Source of the DNA: Acetobacteraceae bacterium
GTDB taxonomy: Bacteria; Pseudomonadota; Alphaproteobacteria; Acetobacterales; Acetobacteraceae
DNA length: 5,839 bases
Assembly (NCBI GenBank): GCA_947476855.1
Contig: CANJSR010000324.1
Coordinates: 1 to 5,839 of the forward strand
Reading direction: 5' to 3'
Each line of letters starts with the position of its first letter. The stretch's first letter is position 1. The position numbers and the translations under genes were made by a program. This document shows, in pieces, positions 1 to 5,839 of this stretch. The notes beneath the pieces were generated by a model. That model did no database searches. It worked only from the letters and a program-made list of their open reading frames with translations, and was not told the origin of the DNA.

Positions 1-362
1 ACGACCTCGGGGATGTCTTCCACGCCCTCCATCAGCTTGACCAGCATGTCGTGCTGGTCGGGATGGCAGGGGGCGAAGCCGACGCCGCAATTGCCCAGCA
101 GGACGGTGGTGACGCCGTTCCACGATGATGGCGACAGGCGGGAGGACCAGGTGACCTGGGCGTCGTAGTGGGTGTGGACATCGACGAAGCCGGGGGTGAC
201 CAGCTTGCCGGTTGCGTCGATTTCCTGGGTGCCCTGGGGGATGGCGCCGCCGATCGCGGTGATGCGGTCCCCGGTGATGGCGAGGTCGGCCTGGTAGGGC
301 TCACCGCCCGTGCCGTCGACGATGGTGCCGTTGCGGATCACCAGGCTGGGGGAGGATGACAT
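1..362 (-). CDS. N-acyl-D-amino-acid deacylase family amidohydrolase (N-terminal part, runs off the left edge)
   Basis: The first 120 codons of a zinc-dependent amidohydrolase; the rest lies beyond the left edge. Family members hydrolyse N-acyl-D-amino acids or related amides in the cytoplasm and are usually near 480-580 residues, so about a fifth to a quarter is visible. Seen: an N-terminal beta-sandwich start ([20 protein letters not shown], residues 7-26), the strand leading into the metal site ([15 protein letters not shown], 55-69, with the HxH pair H63/H65), and GNCGVGFAP (90-98). In the characterised D-aminoacylase a cysteine in this last motif is a metal ligand; C92 is its likely equivalent. 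The ATG at 360-362 has a good ribosome binding site (AAGGA, 370-374) seven bases upstream. The substrate cannot be told from this part. It is separated from the polysaccharide genes by 69 nt and has its own candidate promoter, so a role in polysaccharide synthesis is not implied. Confidence 0.9.
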   Translation of the reverse strand, partial: MSSSPSLVIRNGTIVDGTGGEPYQADLAITGDRITAIGGAIPQGTQEIDATGKLVTPGFVDVHTHYDAQVTWSSRLSPSSWNGVTTVLLGNCGVGFAPCHPDQHDMLVKLMEGVEDIPEV

Positions 363-369
363 GGGCGGT

Positions 370-374
370 TCCTT
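370..374 (-). promoter_or_regulatory. Ribosome binding site of the amidohydrolase gene
   Basis: AAGGA on the minus strand, seven bases before the ATG at 360-362. It supports this ATG as the start of the amidohydrolase. Confidence 0.6.
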
Positions 375-393
375 CGGGACGTCCGAGCGAGTG

Positions 394-421
394 ACAGTAC
401 CGGCGCGGCGGCGCAGGTCAA
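394..421 (-). promoter_or_regulatory. Candidate sigma70-type promoter for the amidohydrolase gene
   Basis: On the minus strand, TTGACC (416-421) matches five of six bases of the -35 consensus. After a 16-nt spacer, TACTGT (394-399) matches three of six -10 bases, including the first T, the A and the last T. Transcription would begin near 387, giving a leader of about 25 nt that contains the AAGGA ribosome binding site. It sits in the only non-coding gap above 15 nt in the window. The -10 match is modest and no experiment is available, so this is a candidate. No convincing terminator hairpin with a U-tract is visible in the same gap, so read-through from the polysaccharide genes is possible. 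Confidence 0.4.
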
Positions 422-431
422 GGAAGGCGCG

Positions 432-1898
432 CTAGCGGATGTGCGGGGCGTGGCGCGGAGCGGTGCCGACGATCGCCAGCAGGATCGCGAAGGTGAACCA
501 GCAGACGTCGTACCACAGCGAGAAATCGACCATCTGCTGCAGGAACTGCGCGAACAACCCGATGGCGATTCCGATGCAGAGACCTCGGACCGCGCCTTCC
601 GTACGGGCGGCGGCGCCGACCGCGCGGGTCAGACTGGCACCGACGAGGAACAGGAACGCCGCCAGCCCCAGCAGCCCGGTTTCCGCCAGCATCAGGTAAT
701 AGACGTTATGGACCGTCGGGCTGCGCGCGTTGCCGGCGTCGCGGAATTGCTCGGTATCGCGGACCAGGTCGGCCAGCAGGGGGAAATGGCGGCGCAGGTC
801 AAGATTGAGGTTGTTGGGCCCGATGCCCCAGATCGGATGATCGTTCCAGATCAGTGTGGCCGCCGTGTTGAAATCGGAGCGGAACGTGACGGAGCTGACA
901 AGGTCGCCCTGGATCCGCTCGATGATCTGTTCCAGCAGCGGCAGGATCGCGAGGGCGCCGATCGCGGTCAGGATGATGGCCGCCCCCAGGAAAACCCGCA
1001 CCGACAGCGCGCGCATGTAGACCGCCGTGATGGCGACCAGCACGAGCGCGAAACCCAACAGGGCGATTGGGGCGCGGGATTTGCTGACGAAGACCCCGAC
1101 CAGCCCGATGACGGTCAGCCCCAGGCCGACCAGGCACAGCAGGCGCTGGCGGGTGAACAGCGCCATCCCGAAGGCCGCCGGCACCAGCATCAGCAGATAG
1201 GGGGCGAACATGTTGGGGTGGCCCAGCGTGCCGCGGGCGCGGTTCTCGATCTCGGTCTCGATCCCGCCGGTCTGGGTCGCCAGCCCGGCCATGGCGAGCA
1301 GGCTGGCCTCGCCCTTCAGCAGGACCTGCGTCAGCCCCAGCAGGGATTGCAGCAGCCCGACCACGGCGAGGGTCACAATCGCGGTGAGCCAGAGGGACCG
1401 GTTCATGTTCCAGTGCAACCAGGCCAGCAGGATCGCGAACTTGATGACCCGATAGGTGTCGTTCGCCGCCCAGTCCGGGCGCGTTGCCATCATGGAGGAG
1501 ACGCAGCAGACGAACAGGAAGGGCAGGATGGGCAGCAGGATCGCCCCCAACGGGGCATGGTCGCCGGCCGTGTCGTCCCGTGCGACCAGGGAGGACAAAA
1601 GCAGCATCGCCAGCACCGGGTCCGCGACGATCCAGTAAAGGCCCTGCGTGCCGGAATCCCCCAGGATCGCGTCGAAGGAGAAATATTGCCGGTTATAGCT
1701 CAGGGCAGCGATATAGGCGGCGAGCAGGACCTCCCGCGGGCGGCCGAGGCCAACCGCCAGCGCGACCGCGCCCGCGATCGCGGCAAGCCCCACCATGACC
1801 TTGAGGCCGAGTTCCGGCAGGACGGCGACGCCGGCGGCGCAGACGATGCCCGCCAGCACGAGGCCCGCGCCGCGGATGGTCACTGTCATCAGTGCCAT
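432..1898 (-). CDS. Wzy/WaaL-type O-antigen polymerase/ligase family membrane protein
   Basis: A 488-residue polytopic inner-membrane protein of the O-antigen ligase superfamily. In a Wzx/Wzy pathway such proteins join lipid-linked repeat units, or ligate glycan to an acceptor, on the periplasmic face. About 12-13 hydrophobic segments can be read (for example 6-26, 33-52, 86-105, 117-136, 168-193, 231-247, 252-270, 276-294, 301-321, 400-423, 435-456, 463-478). Family signatures are ARGTLGHPNMFAPYL (221-235), the large periplasmic loop of about 325-398 with RSDFNTAATLIWNDHPIWGIGPNN (motif at 340-363), and TVHNVYYLMLAETGLLGL (395-412); H397 is in the position of the functional histidine of WaaL-type loops. 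The start follows the export gene's stop by 14 nt; AGGA at 1911-1914 overlaps that TAG and lies 12 nt from the ATG. A second ATG at codon 4 would be further from it. Its neighbours favour a polymerase over a lipopolysaccharide ligase, but sequence alone does not separate the two. Confidence 0.9.
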   Translation of the reverse strand: MALMTVTIRGAGLVLAGIVCAAGVAVLPELGLKVMVGLAAIAGAVALAVGLGRPREVLLAAYIAALSYNRQYFSFDAILGDSGTQGLYWIVADPVLAMLLLSSLVARDDTAGDHAPLGAILLPILPFLFVCCVSSMMATRPDWAANDTYRVIKFAILLAWLHWNMNRSLWLTAIVTLAVVGLLQSLLGLTQVLLKGEASLLAMAGLATQTGGIETEIENRARGTLGHPNMFAPYLLMLVPAAFGMALFTRQRLLCLVGLGLTVIGLVGVFVSKSRAPIALLGFALVLVAITAVYMRALSVRVFLGAAIILTAIGALAILPLLEQIIERIQGDLVSSVTFRSDFNTAATLIWNDHPIWGIGPNNLNLDLRRHFPLLADLVRDTEQFRDAGNARSPTVHNVYYLMLAETGLLGLAAFLFLVGASLTRAVGAAARTEGAVRGLCIGIAIGLFAQFLQQMVDFSLWYDVCWFTFAILLAIVGTAPRHAPHIR

Positions 1899-1912
1899 CG
1901 CCCGGGCCGGTC

Positions 1913-3010
1913 CTAGTATTTCGGATAGAACGGCGTGATGCCGATCGAGATGCCGTTGTACTGGATGATCTGGCGCATGACCTGGTCGACGAAGCGGCCG
2001 GCCTTGGCCAAGGCGGTCGGCGGCACATAGACCGTGCTGTTCGGCGGAACGATCATGTCCTGGTCGATCTTCAGCTCGTTCATCACAAGTTCGAGGTTCA
2101 CCCGGCGGAGGCGCGGGCGGCCGATCGGGTCGAAATACAGCACCCTCACCTGATCGAGCGCGCCGGTCGTCAGCGGCCCGCCGGCCAGGGCGATGGTCTG
2201 GATCAGGGTGCGCGGTGATGTCGCGGGGACGGCGCCGGGCTGCTTGACCTCTCCGAACACGAATATCTGGTTGGCGGCGATGCCGGTCACCCGCACGGTC
2301 GTGGTCACGCCGCCAACGGTGCGTTCATAGCGCGCGTCGAGTTGGGCCTGGAGGTCGGCGGGCGTCAGGCCCGCGGCGGCGACGCCGGTGGCCAGCGGCA
2401 GGTCGATCAGCCCGTCCGGGCGGACGATGGCGTTGCGGGCGCGTCCCTCGGTGCCGGTGCGGACCACATCGACCAGCTCATCCGCCGGAGTAGTGAATTT
2501 GCGGACACTGACGGTGACGATTGGTTCCTGCGCGATGTCGACATAGCGGCGGCCGATATCCTTCGCGAGGTCCATCGGGCGGGTGTCGATCGCCCGCAAT
2601 TCGCCCTTGCCGGGCAGGGAGATGACGCCGTCGGGCCGGACGATGACCGTCTTGTTGAGAGAGCGGTCGAACTGGAAATCGAGTTCGAGCTCATCGCCCA
2701 CCGCGACGCGATAGGGGCGAAGCTGGCGGTTGTTGAGCTTGTACAGCACCTCGATATGGTCGCCGGGGCGCAGCGTGTAGGACTGGGTGCCGCGCTGCAG
2801 GCCGGCGGTGATCGAGGCGGCAGCGGCGTCGCGCTGGTCGGCGGAGAGTTCGTCCAGATAGACCGGCGCGTCTTCCCCGTAGCCGAGATCGAAGCTGCGC
2901 TTGTCGTTGCTGCTCTCGCAGCCCAGCAGGGCCAGGGTCGCCACCGCGAGCAGGGCGGCCCGCCTGATGCGGCCCCAGGTCTTGGCAACGCGAGGCGGGA
3001 CCATGATCAA
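1913..3010 (-). CDS. Wza/GumB-like polysaccharide export outer-membrane lipoprotein
   Basis: A 365-residue OMA-family protein that would form the periplasm-spanning and outer-membrane channel for the polymer. The N-terminus has basic residues, a hydrophobic stretch (18-29) and a lipobox LLGC with C31; E32 at +2 does not signal inner-membrane retention, fitting outer-membrane sorting. The Poly_export domain starts at YTLRPGDHIEVLYKLN (78-93). A VRPDG-LP motif appears twice (VRPDGVISLP 124-133; VRPDGLIDLP 196-205), suggesting two related modules. An SLBB-like domain follows (IFVFGEVKQPGAV, 249-261, then LIQTIALAGG, 269-278). A C-terminal amphipathic segment (about 336-352) could be the barrel helix seen in Wza. 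The start is debatable: TTG at 3008-3010 lies 8 nt after GAGGAG (3019-3024) and overlaps the upstream TGA as TTGA, whereas the ATG at 3002-3004 lies 14 nt from it. The signal peptide is intact with either start. Confidence 0.92.
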   Translation of the reverse strand: MIMVPPRVAKTWGRIRRAALLAVATLALLGCESSNDKRSFDLGYGEDAPVYLDELSADQRDAAAASITAGLQRGTQSYTLRPGDHIEVLYKLNNRQLRPYRVAVGDELELDFQFDRSLNKTVIVRPDGVISLPGKGELRAIDTRPMDLAKDIGRRYVDIAQEPIVTVSVRKFTTPADELVDVVRTGTEGRARNAIVRPDGLIDLPLATGVAAAGLTPADLQAQLDARYERTVGGVTTTVRVTGIAANQIFVFGEVKQPGAVPATSPRTLIQTIALAGGPLTTGALDQVRVLYFDPIGRPRLRRVNLELVMNELKIDQDMIVPPNSTVYVPPTALAKAGRFVDQVMRQIIQYNGISIGITPFYPKY

Positions 3011-4197
3011 GACGCGGGCTCCTCGGTGCGGGCGTGGGCACCAGGCCCGGTCGGTGGGGCGATACCCATAAGCGCAGCCTCATACAATGGGCCAACCCGG
3101 TCCCAGGCGAACAGGTCCGCCCGCTGGCGGCAGCGTGCCTCGGTTTCGGGGTCGGCGGCGAGGGGGATCGTGGCAGCGATCGCGTCGGCGAGGCCGGCGG
3201 CGTTGGTCGCGGCGATGCCCATGGGACCGGGGGCGAACAGGCGGCCGATGGCGGGATCGGCGATGATGTCGGGCGTGCCGGCGTGGTCGCAGCCGACGAC
3301 CGGGGTGCCGGCGGCCAGCGCCTCCACCAGGACCATGCCCTGCGCTTCCCAGATCGCCGGATTCACCACGACGGTGGCGGCGGCGTAGAGGGCAGGCAGG
3401 TCGGCGGTCTGGCCGACGCCGTGGAAGATGATCCGGCCGGGGCGGGCGCCGGGTACGGCGGCCAGGATCGCGGCCCGGGTTGCCTCGGAGGCGCGTCCGG
3501 AGAAGGCGAGGCGGAGCGGCTGGCCGCGGGACCACAGCAGGGCGGCGGCCTGGGCGAGCAGCAGGGCGCCCTTGCGGGGTTCATCCACGTCGCCCACGAA
3601 CAGGACCAGCGGTTCGGCGGACGGGACCTTGGTGGTGGTGGCGTAGGGGCGTGTGTCGGTGGGCGCGGCGACCAGCCGGCCGGTCCGGCCATACTGGTCG
3701 TGCAACTGGCCCAGGGCGTGGGTGGACAGGGCCAGGACCTCATCGGCGTCACGGATGACCTGGCCGAAGATCAGTCCGTCGAGGGGGATGCGCCGGAAAT
3801 ACCGCCGCATCGGAATGCCGGTGAGCTGATAGACCAGCCGAAACCCATGAGATCGTCTCTGGGCGCGGGCGGCACCCCACGCGTCATGGTAGTTCAGGCA
3901 ATGGACCGCGTCGAACCCGCCTGAGGCCAGCTCGTCGTGGATTTGTCCGGCGAAGGCGTGGAAGAAGTTCCACCATCGTGTCCGCACCGGCACCGGCACC
4001 GGCAGCGGATGGCGGCGGGCGAGCAGGCGGCGGGTAATAGGTCCCTCCTGTTCCGTGCGGGCGGGTCCTTCGACGGTGGAGATCACGGTCACGTCATGGC
4101 CGCGATCGGCCAGCCAGTGCGACAGGTCGTGCAGCAGGCGCTCCGACCCGCGGCGGACTTCCGGCCAGCAGGTCGGATGGGTGACGGCAACGCGCAT
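3007..4197 (-). CDS. GT4-type (group 1) glycosyltransferase
   Basis: A 396-residue GT-B-fold retaining glycosyltransferase that would add a sugar from a nucleotide-sugar donor to the lipid-linked repeat unit at the cytoplasmic face. The N-terminal domain begins MRVAVTHPTCWPEVRRGSER (1-20), followed by LADRGHDVTVIST (29-41), the usual acceptor-side Rossmann start of GT4 enzymes. The C-terminal domain begins at about 196 (LVLFVGDVDEPRKGALLLAQA, residues 197-217 in the family's donor-domain entry strand). The EX7E motif is present in PAIWEAQGMVLVEALAAGTP (280-299) with E284 and E292. The open frame extends upstream to 4428 but that part overlaps the GT2 gene and is not protein-like, so I place the start at the ATG 4195-4197, 8 nt after the GT2 stop. 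No strong ribosome binding site is visible; a TTG at 4207-4209 would overlap the GT2 stop. Donor and linkage cannot be predicted. A Pro-Val stretch (64-71) is encoded by a hexanucleotide repeat. Confidence 0.92.
   Translation of the reverse strand: MRVAVTHPTCWPEVRRGSERLLHDLSHWLADRGHDVTVISTVEGPARTEQEGPITRRLLARRHPLPVPVPVRTRWWNFFHAFAGQIHDELASGGFDAVHCLNYHDAWGAARAQRRSHGFRLVYQLTGIPMRRYFRRIPLDGLIFGQVIRDADEVLALSTHALGQLHDQYGRTGRLVAAPTDTRPYATTTKVPSAEPLVLFVGDVDEPRKGALLLAQAAALLWSRGQPLRLAFSGRASEATRAAILAAVPGARPGRIIFHGVGQTADLPALYAAATVVVNPAIWEAQGMVLVEALAAGTPVVGCDHAGTPDIIADPAIGRLFAPGPMGIAATNAAGLADAIAATIPLAADPETEARCRQRADLFAWDRVGPLYEAALMGIAPPTGPGAHARTEEPAS
3019..3024 (-). promoter_or_regulatory. Strong ribosome binding site of the export lipoprotein gene, inside the preceding gene
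   Basis: GAGGAG on the minus strand, within the last codons (Glu-Glu) of the GT4 gene. Its spacing is 8 nt to the TTG at 3008-3010 and 14 nt to the ATG at 3002-3004. The spacing favours the TTG start; codon preference favours the ATG. Confidence 0.55.
3985..4008 (-). repeat. In-frame hexanucleotide tandem repeat in the GT4 gene
   Basis: Three perfect copies of CCGGTG preceded by one variant copy, CCGCTG, read on the minus strand. They encode Pro-Leu-Pro-Val-Pro-Val-Pro-Val at residues 64-71 of the GT4 enzyme. Gain or loss of a unit would add or remove two residues without a frameshift. The copy number is low, so it may be only a Pro-Val linker in GC-rich codons. Confidence 0.6.
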
Positions 4198-4205
4198 CGG
4201 TCGGG

Positions 4206-5201
4206 TCAAAGCACCAGGCAACGGAACCGCGCGCTTCCATAGAGCAGGCTGAGCGTCATGGTCAGCATGCGCGGCAGATGCAGCAGGACCCGGCCGGCGA
4301 AGCGGGCGAGCACGCGCGGATCGGCGCTGCGGGTGCGGATGATGCCCTGGACGAGCAGCAGGAGCGGGATCAGGGCCAGCAGCCAGGTCCAGGCCAGCAC
4401 CGCGGCCAGGGCGATCAGCCCCGCGCAATAGAGCAGCCAGCTCGCGGGGTAGAAGAAATAGCGGGCGGTCAGCAGCTTCTCCCGCAGGATCGGGTGCCGC
4501 CGCACCAGGGCCGGCAGGACGAACAGACGGGTGGGCTCCAGGATCCAGAGCAGCAGGCCCTGGTCCTCAAGCTCGTGATACATGATCGCGTCCGGGACGA
4601 AGCGGCGGTCGTAGCCGGCCTCGATCAGGCGCCAGGCGAGGTCGGTGTCCGCGCATTCCGTCGCCCGGTCGAACGGGTCGCGGTAGCTGAGCGAGATGTC
4701 GAAGCCGCCGAACCCCACGAACAGGTCGCGGCGGTAGAAGGCGTTGGCGGTGGGAAAGGTCGGATGCTCATCCCGGGTCACGAAGGTGACCTTGCTGGTC
4801 ATGCGGACCTCGCCCTCGGGCTTCGGCAGGACGGGGCCGGTGCAGAAGGCGACCTTGGGGGAATCAAAGGCCGCTAGGCCGCGGGCCAGCCAGTCGGGAT
4901 CGGGGCGGCAGTCGCTGTCGGTGAAGGCGATGATCGGGGCGGTGGCCAGGGAGACGCCATGGTTGCGCGCCGGGGCGGGGCCGTGATCCGTCTTCATGCG
5001 GTCGTAGCGGATGGTCAGGCCGAGTTCGGTTTCCGCCCGGGTCGCGACGGCGCGCAGGTCTTCGGAGGAGACGTTGTCGATCAGCACCACCTCGAACCGC
5101 TCGCGGCCGAGGCTCTGGCGCGACAGGCCGGTCAGGCAATCCCACATCAGGACGGCGCGGTTCTTGACCGAGATGACGACGGAGGCCGCGAGCGTGCTCA
5201 T
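4206..5201 (-). CDS. Family 2 glycosyltransferase with C-terminal membrane segments
   Basis: A 331-residue GT-A-fold inverting glycosyltransferase likely acting on a lipid-linked glycan at the inner membrane. The GT2 start is clear: ASVVISVKNRAVLMWDCLTG (6-25), then FEVVLIDN (36-43). APARNHGVSLATAPIIAFTD (76-95) leads to the metal/nucleotide-binding DxD motif D95-S-D97 in TDSDCRPDPDWL (94-105). GFGGFDISLSYRD (163-175) and ECADTDLAWRL (182-192) match the acceptor-side region with the acidic catalytic-base motif. Hydrophobic segments at about 253-287 and a shorter one at 305-320 would anchor it to the membrane. The ATG at 5199-5201 overlaps the upstream stop as ATGA, and AAGG (from about 5207) lies 7 nt before it; the frame continues to 5297 but that part overlaps the upstream gene. 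The overlap suggests translational coupling with the CpsD-like gene. The sugar added is not predictable. Confidence 0.92.
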   Translation of the reverse strand: MSTLAASVVISVKNRAVLMWDCLTGLSRQSLGRERFEVVLIDNVSSEDLRAVATRAETELGLTIRYDRMKTDHGPAPARNHGVSLATAPIIAFTDSDCRPDPDWLARGLAAFDSPKVAFCTGPVLPKPEGEVRMTSKVTFVTRDEHPTFPTANAFYRRDLFVGFGGFDISLSYRDPFDRATECADTDLAWRLIEAGYDRRFVPDAIMYHELEDQGLLLWILEPTRLFVLPALVRRHPILREKLLTARYFFYPASWLLYCAGLIALAAVLAWTWLLALIPLLLLVQGIIRTRSADPRVLARFAGRVLLHLPRMLTMTLSLLYGSARFRCLVL

Positions 5202-5839
5202 CGCAAGGCCTTTTCGAGCCAGACGGGCAGCGTGCGGCGATAGCGGTTGAGCACGCAGCCCGTGATCTCGATCTGCTCGGACGTCAGTTCGTTGCACAAG
5301 CGGCGAAGGTCGCCATAGGGCAAGCGGTTCGCTGAACAGACCAGCAGGACATGGCCGGCGGCGCGGGCGGCGAGCAGGGCGGTGACGTCGGTGGCGACCG
5401 GCGGGGCGTCGATCAGGACGACGTCGAACGCCAGGCTGGCCTCGCGCAGAAGCGGTTCCAGGCGGTGCGGGGTGGCGTCGTCGGCGCTCAGCTTCAGGAT
5501 GGCCCAGGCGGGTGGCGTCGAGCTGAACGCCTGGCCAGCCGGCAGCGGCGCGGGGGCAGGGGAGAGGGTGGCCGCGACATCGGACAAGGTGGGCGCCGGT
5601 CCGGGCATTTCCACCAGCAGGACCCTCAGGCCCAGCATCCGCACGAGATGGCGGGCGAGGTGGGCGGTGACCGTGGTGACGCCTTCGCCGAACGCGCCTC
5701 CGGTCATGACAATCGCCTGCCCGCTGTCCCGCGCCATGGTGCGTCCCAGCGTGGCGGCGATGCGGGAGAGGGCGTTGTCGGTATCGCCCCGCGGCGACCC
5801 GCCTTTGGCGAAGGCCCGGGTATCCAGAGGCACGAGGCC
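5198..5839 (-). CDS. CpsD/BY-kinase-like P-loop protein with degenerate nucleotide-binding motifs (open at right edge)
   Basis: Related to the cytoplasmic ATPase domain of bacterial tyrosine kinases (CpsD, or the C-terminal half of Wzc/BceF), which partners the Wzz-type protein to control polymer length and export. Residues are numbered from a possible GTG start at 5831-5833. Seen: a helix before the P-loop (19-34), the Walker A region MTGGAFGEGVTTVTAHLA (43-60), Walker A' region RVLLVEMPG (70-78), an intact Walker B VVLIDAPPV (138-146, D142), and AARAAGHVLLVCSANR (155-170). The usual GEGK[ST] has become GEGVTT: V52 replaces the catalytic lysine; Walker A' has E75 and P77 where two aspartates are expected. 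The C-terminus has one tyrosine (Y198) and no tyrosine cluster. No in-frame stop lies between the GTG and the window end, so the gene may begin further right, possibly as a Wzz-ATPase fusion. Kinase activity is doubtful; a regulatory role is an inference. Confidence 0.85.
   Translation of the reverse strand, partial: GLVPLDTRAFAKGGSPRGDTDNALSRIAATLGRTMARDSGQAIVMTGGAFGEGVTTVTAHLARHLVRMLGLRVLLVEMPGPAPTLSDVAATLSPAPAPLPAGQAFSSTPPAWAILKLSADDATPHRLEPLLREASLAFDVVLIDAPPVATDVTALLAARAAGHVLLVCSANRLPYGDLRRLCNELTSEQIEITGCVLNRYRRTLPVWLEKALR

Noticed and set aside
363..431. Terminator in the gap after the Wzy-like gene
   Set aside because: Only a weak GCGC/GCGC stem with no following T-run is visible, too little to call a terminator.
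441..1916. 491-codon open frame on the plus strand, antisense to the Wzy-like gene
   Set aside because: It is rich in Gln, Arg, Asp and Gly with no recognisable domain, the usual mirror of a hydrophobic GC-rich gene. It starts inside another gene with no proper ribosome binding site, and the opposite strand has clear family motifs.
2342..3388. 348-codon open frame on the plus strand
   Set aside because: It spans the export lipoprotein and part of the GT4 gene on the opposite strand, has low-complexity Ala/Gly/Arg/Asp composition and no motifs; a GC-rich shadow.
4198..4428. N-terminal extension of the GT4 frame up to 4428
   Set aside because: It lies wholly over the GT2 gene's C-terminal coding region and reads as Arg/Pro/Ala-rich nonsense; MRVAVTHPT at 4197 is a typical GT4 start.
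5202..5297. N-terminal extension of the GT2 frame up to 5297
   Set aside because: It overlaps the end of the CpsD-like gene; the ATG at 5199-5201 has a well-spaced AAGG and a classic ATGA overlap, and the GT2 fold starts right after it.
5198..5839. ParA/MinD-type partitioning or cell-division ATPase
   Set aside because: The deviant KGGxGK P-loop is absent, the pre-P-loop and Walker B (LIDAPP) style fit the CpsD/BY-kinase group better, and it is embedded in a polysaccharide operon.

Overview
The window is high-GC bacterial DNA with dense coding on one strand, and it fits an alphaproteobacterium (Rhodospirillales-like is my guess from composition and protein style; no marker gene here proves it). 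All six supported genes lie on the minus strand, so transcription runs from the right edge to the left edge.

Right to left, five genes form a compact exopolysaccharide or capsule operon segment: a CpsD/BY-kinase-like P-loop protein open at the right edge (5198-5839), a family-2 glycosyltransferase with a membrane-anchored C-terminus (4206-5201), a GT4-type glycosyltransferase (3007-4197), a Wza/GumB-like outer-membrane polysaccharide export lipoprotein (1913-3010), and a Wzy/WaaL-type O-antigen polymerase/ligase membrane protein (432-1898). Junctions are a 4-nt ATGA overlap, an 8-nt gap, a probable 4-nt TTGA overlap and a 14-nt gap, so the genes are almost certainly co-transcribed and probably translationally coupled. 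Together they supply sugar addition at the inner membrane (GT2, GT4), polymerisation on the periplasmic face (Wzy-like), export across the outer membrane (Wza-like) and a cytoplasmic chain-length/assembly partner (CpsD-like). The flippase (Wzx), the Wzz/PCP protein and the initiating phosphoglycosyl transferase are not in the window; the operon start lies off the right edge.

After a 69-nt gap holding a candidate sigma70-type promoter, the left edge carries the first 120 codons of a metal-dependent amidohydrolase of the N-acyl-D-amino-acid deacylase family. It looks like a separate, housekeeping-type transcription unit.

The most notable point is the CpsD-like protein: its Walker A lysine is replaced by valine, its Walker A' aspartates are gone and it has no C-terminal tyrosine cluster, while Walker B is intact. 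It looks like a catalytically altered or pseudo-kinase member of the family. I see no CRISPR array, mobile element, tRNA or rRNA. I do not see a clearly novel system; the window is a recognisable polysaccharide locus with some unusual details.
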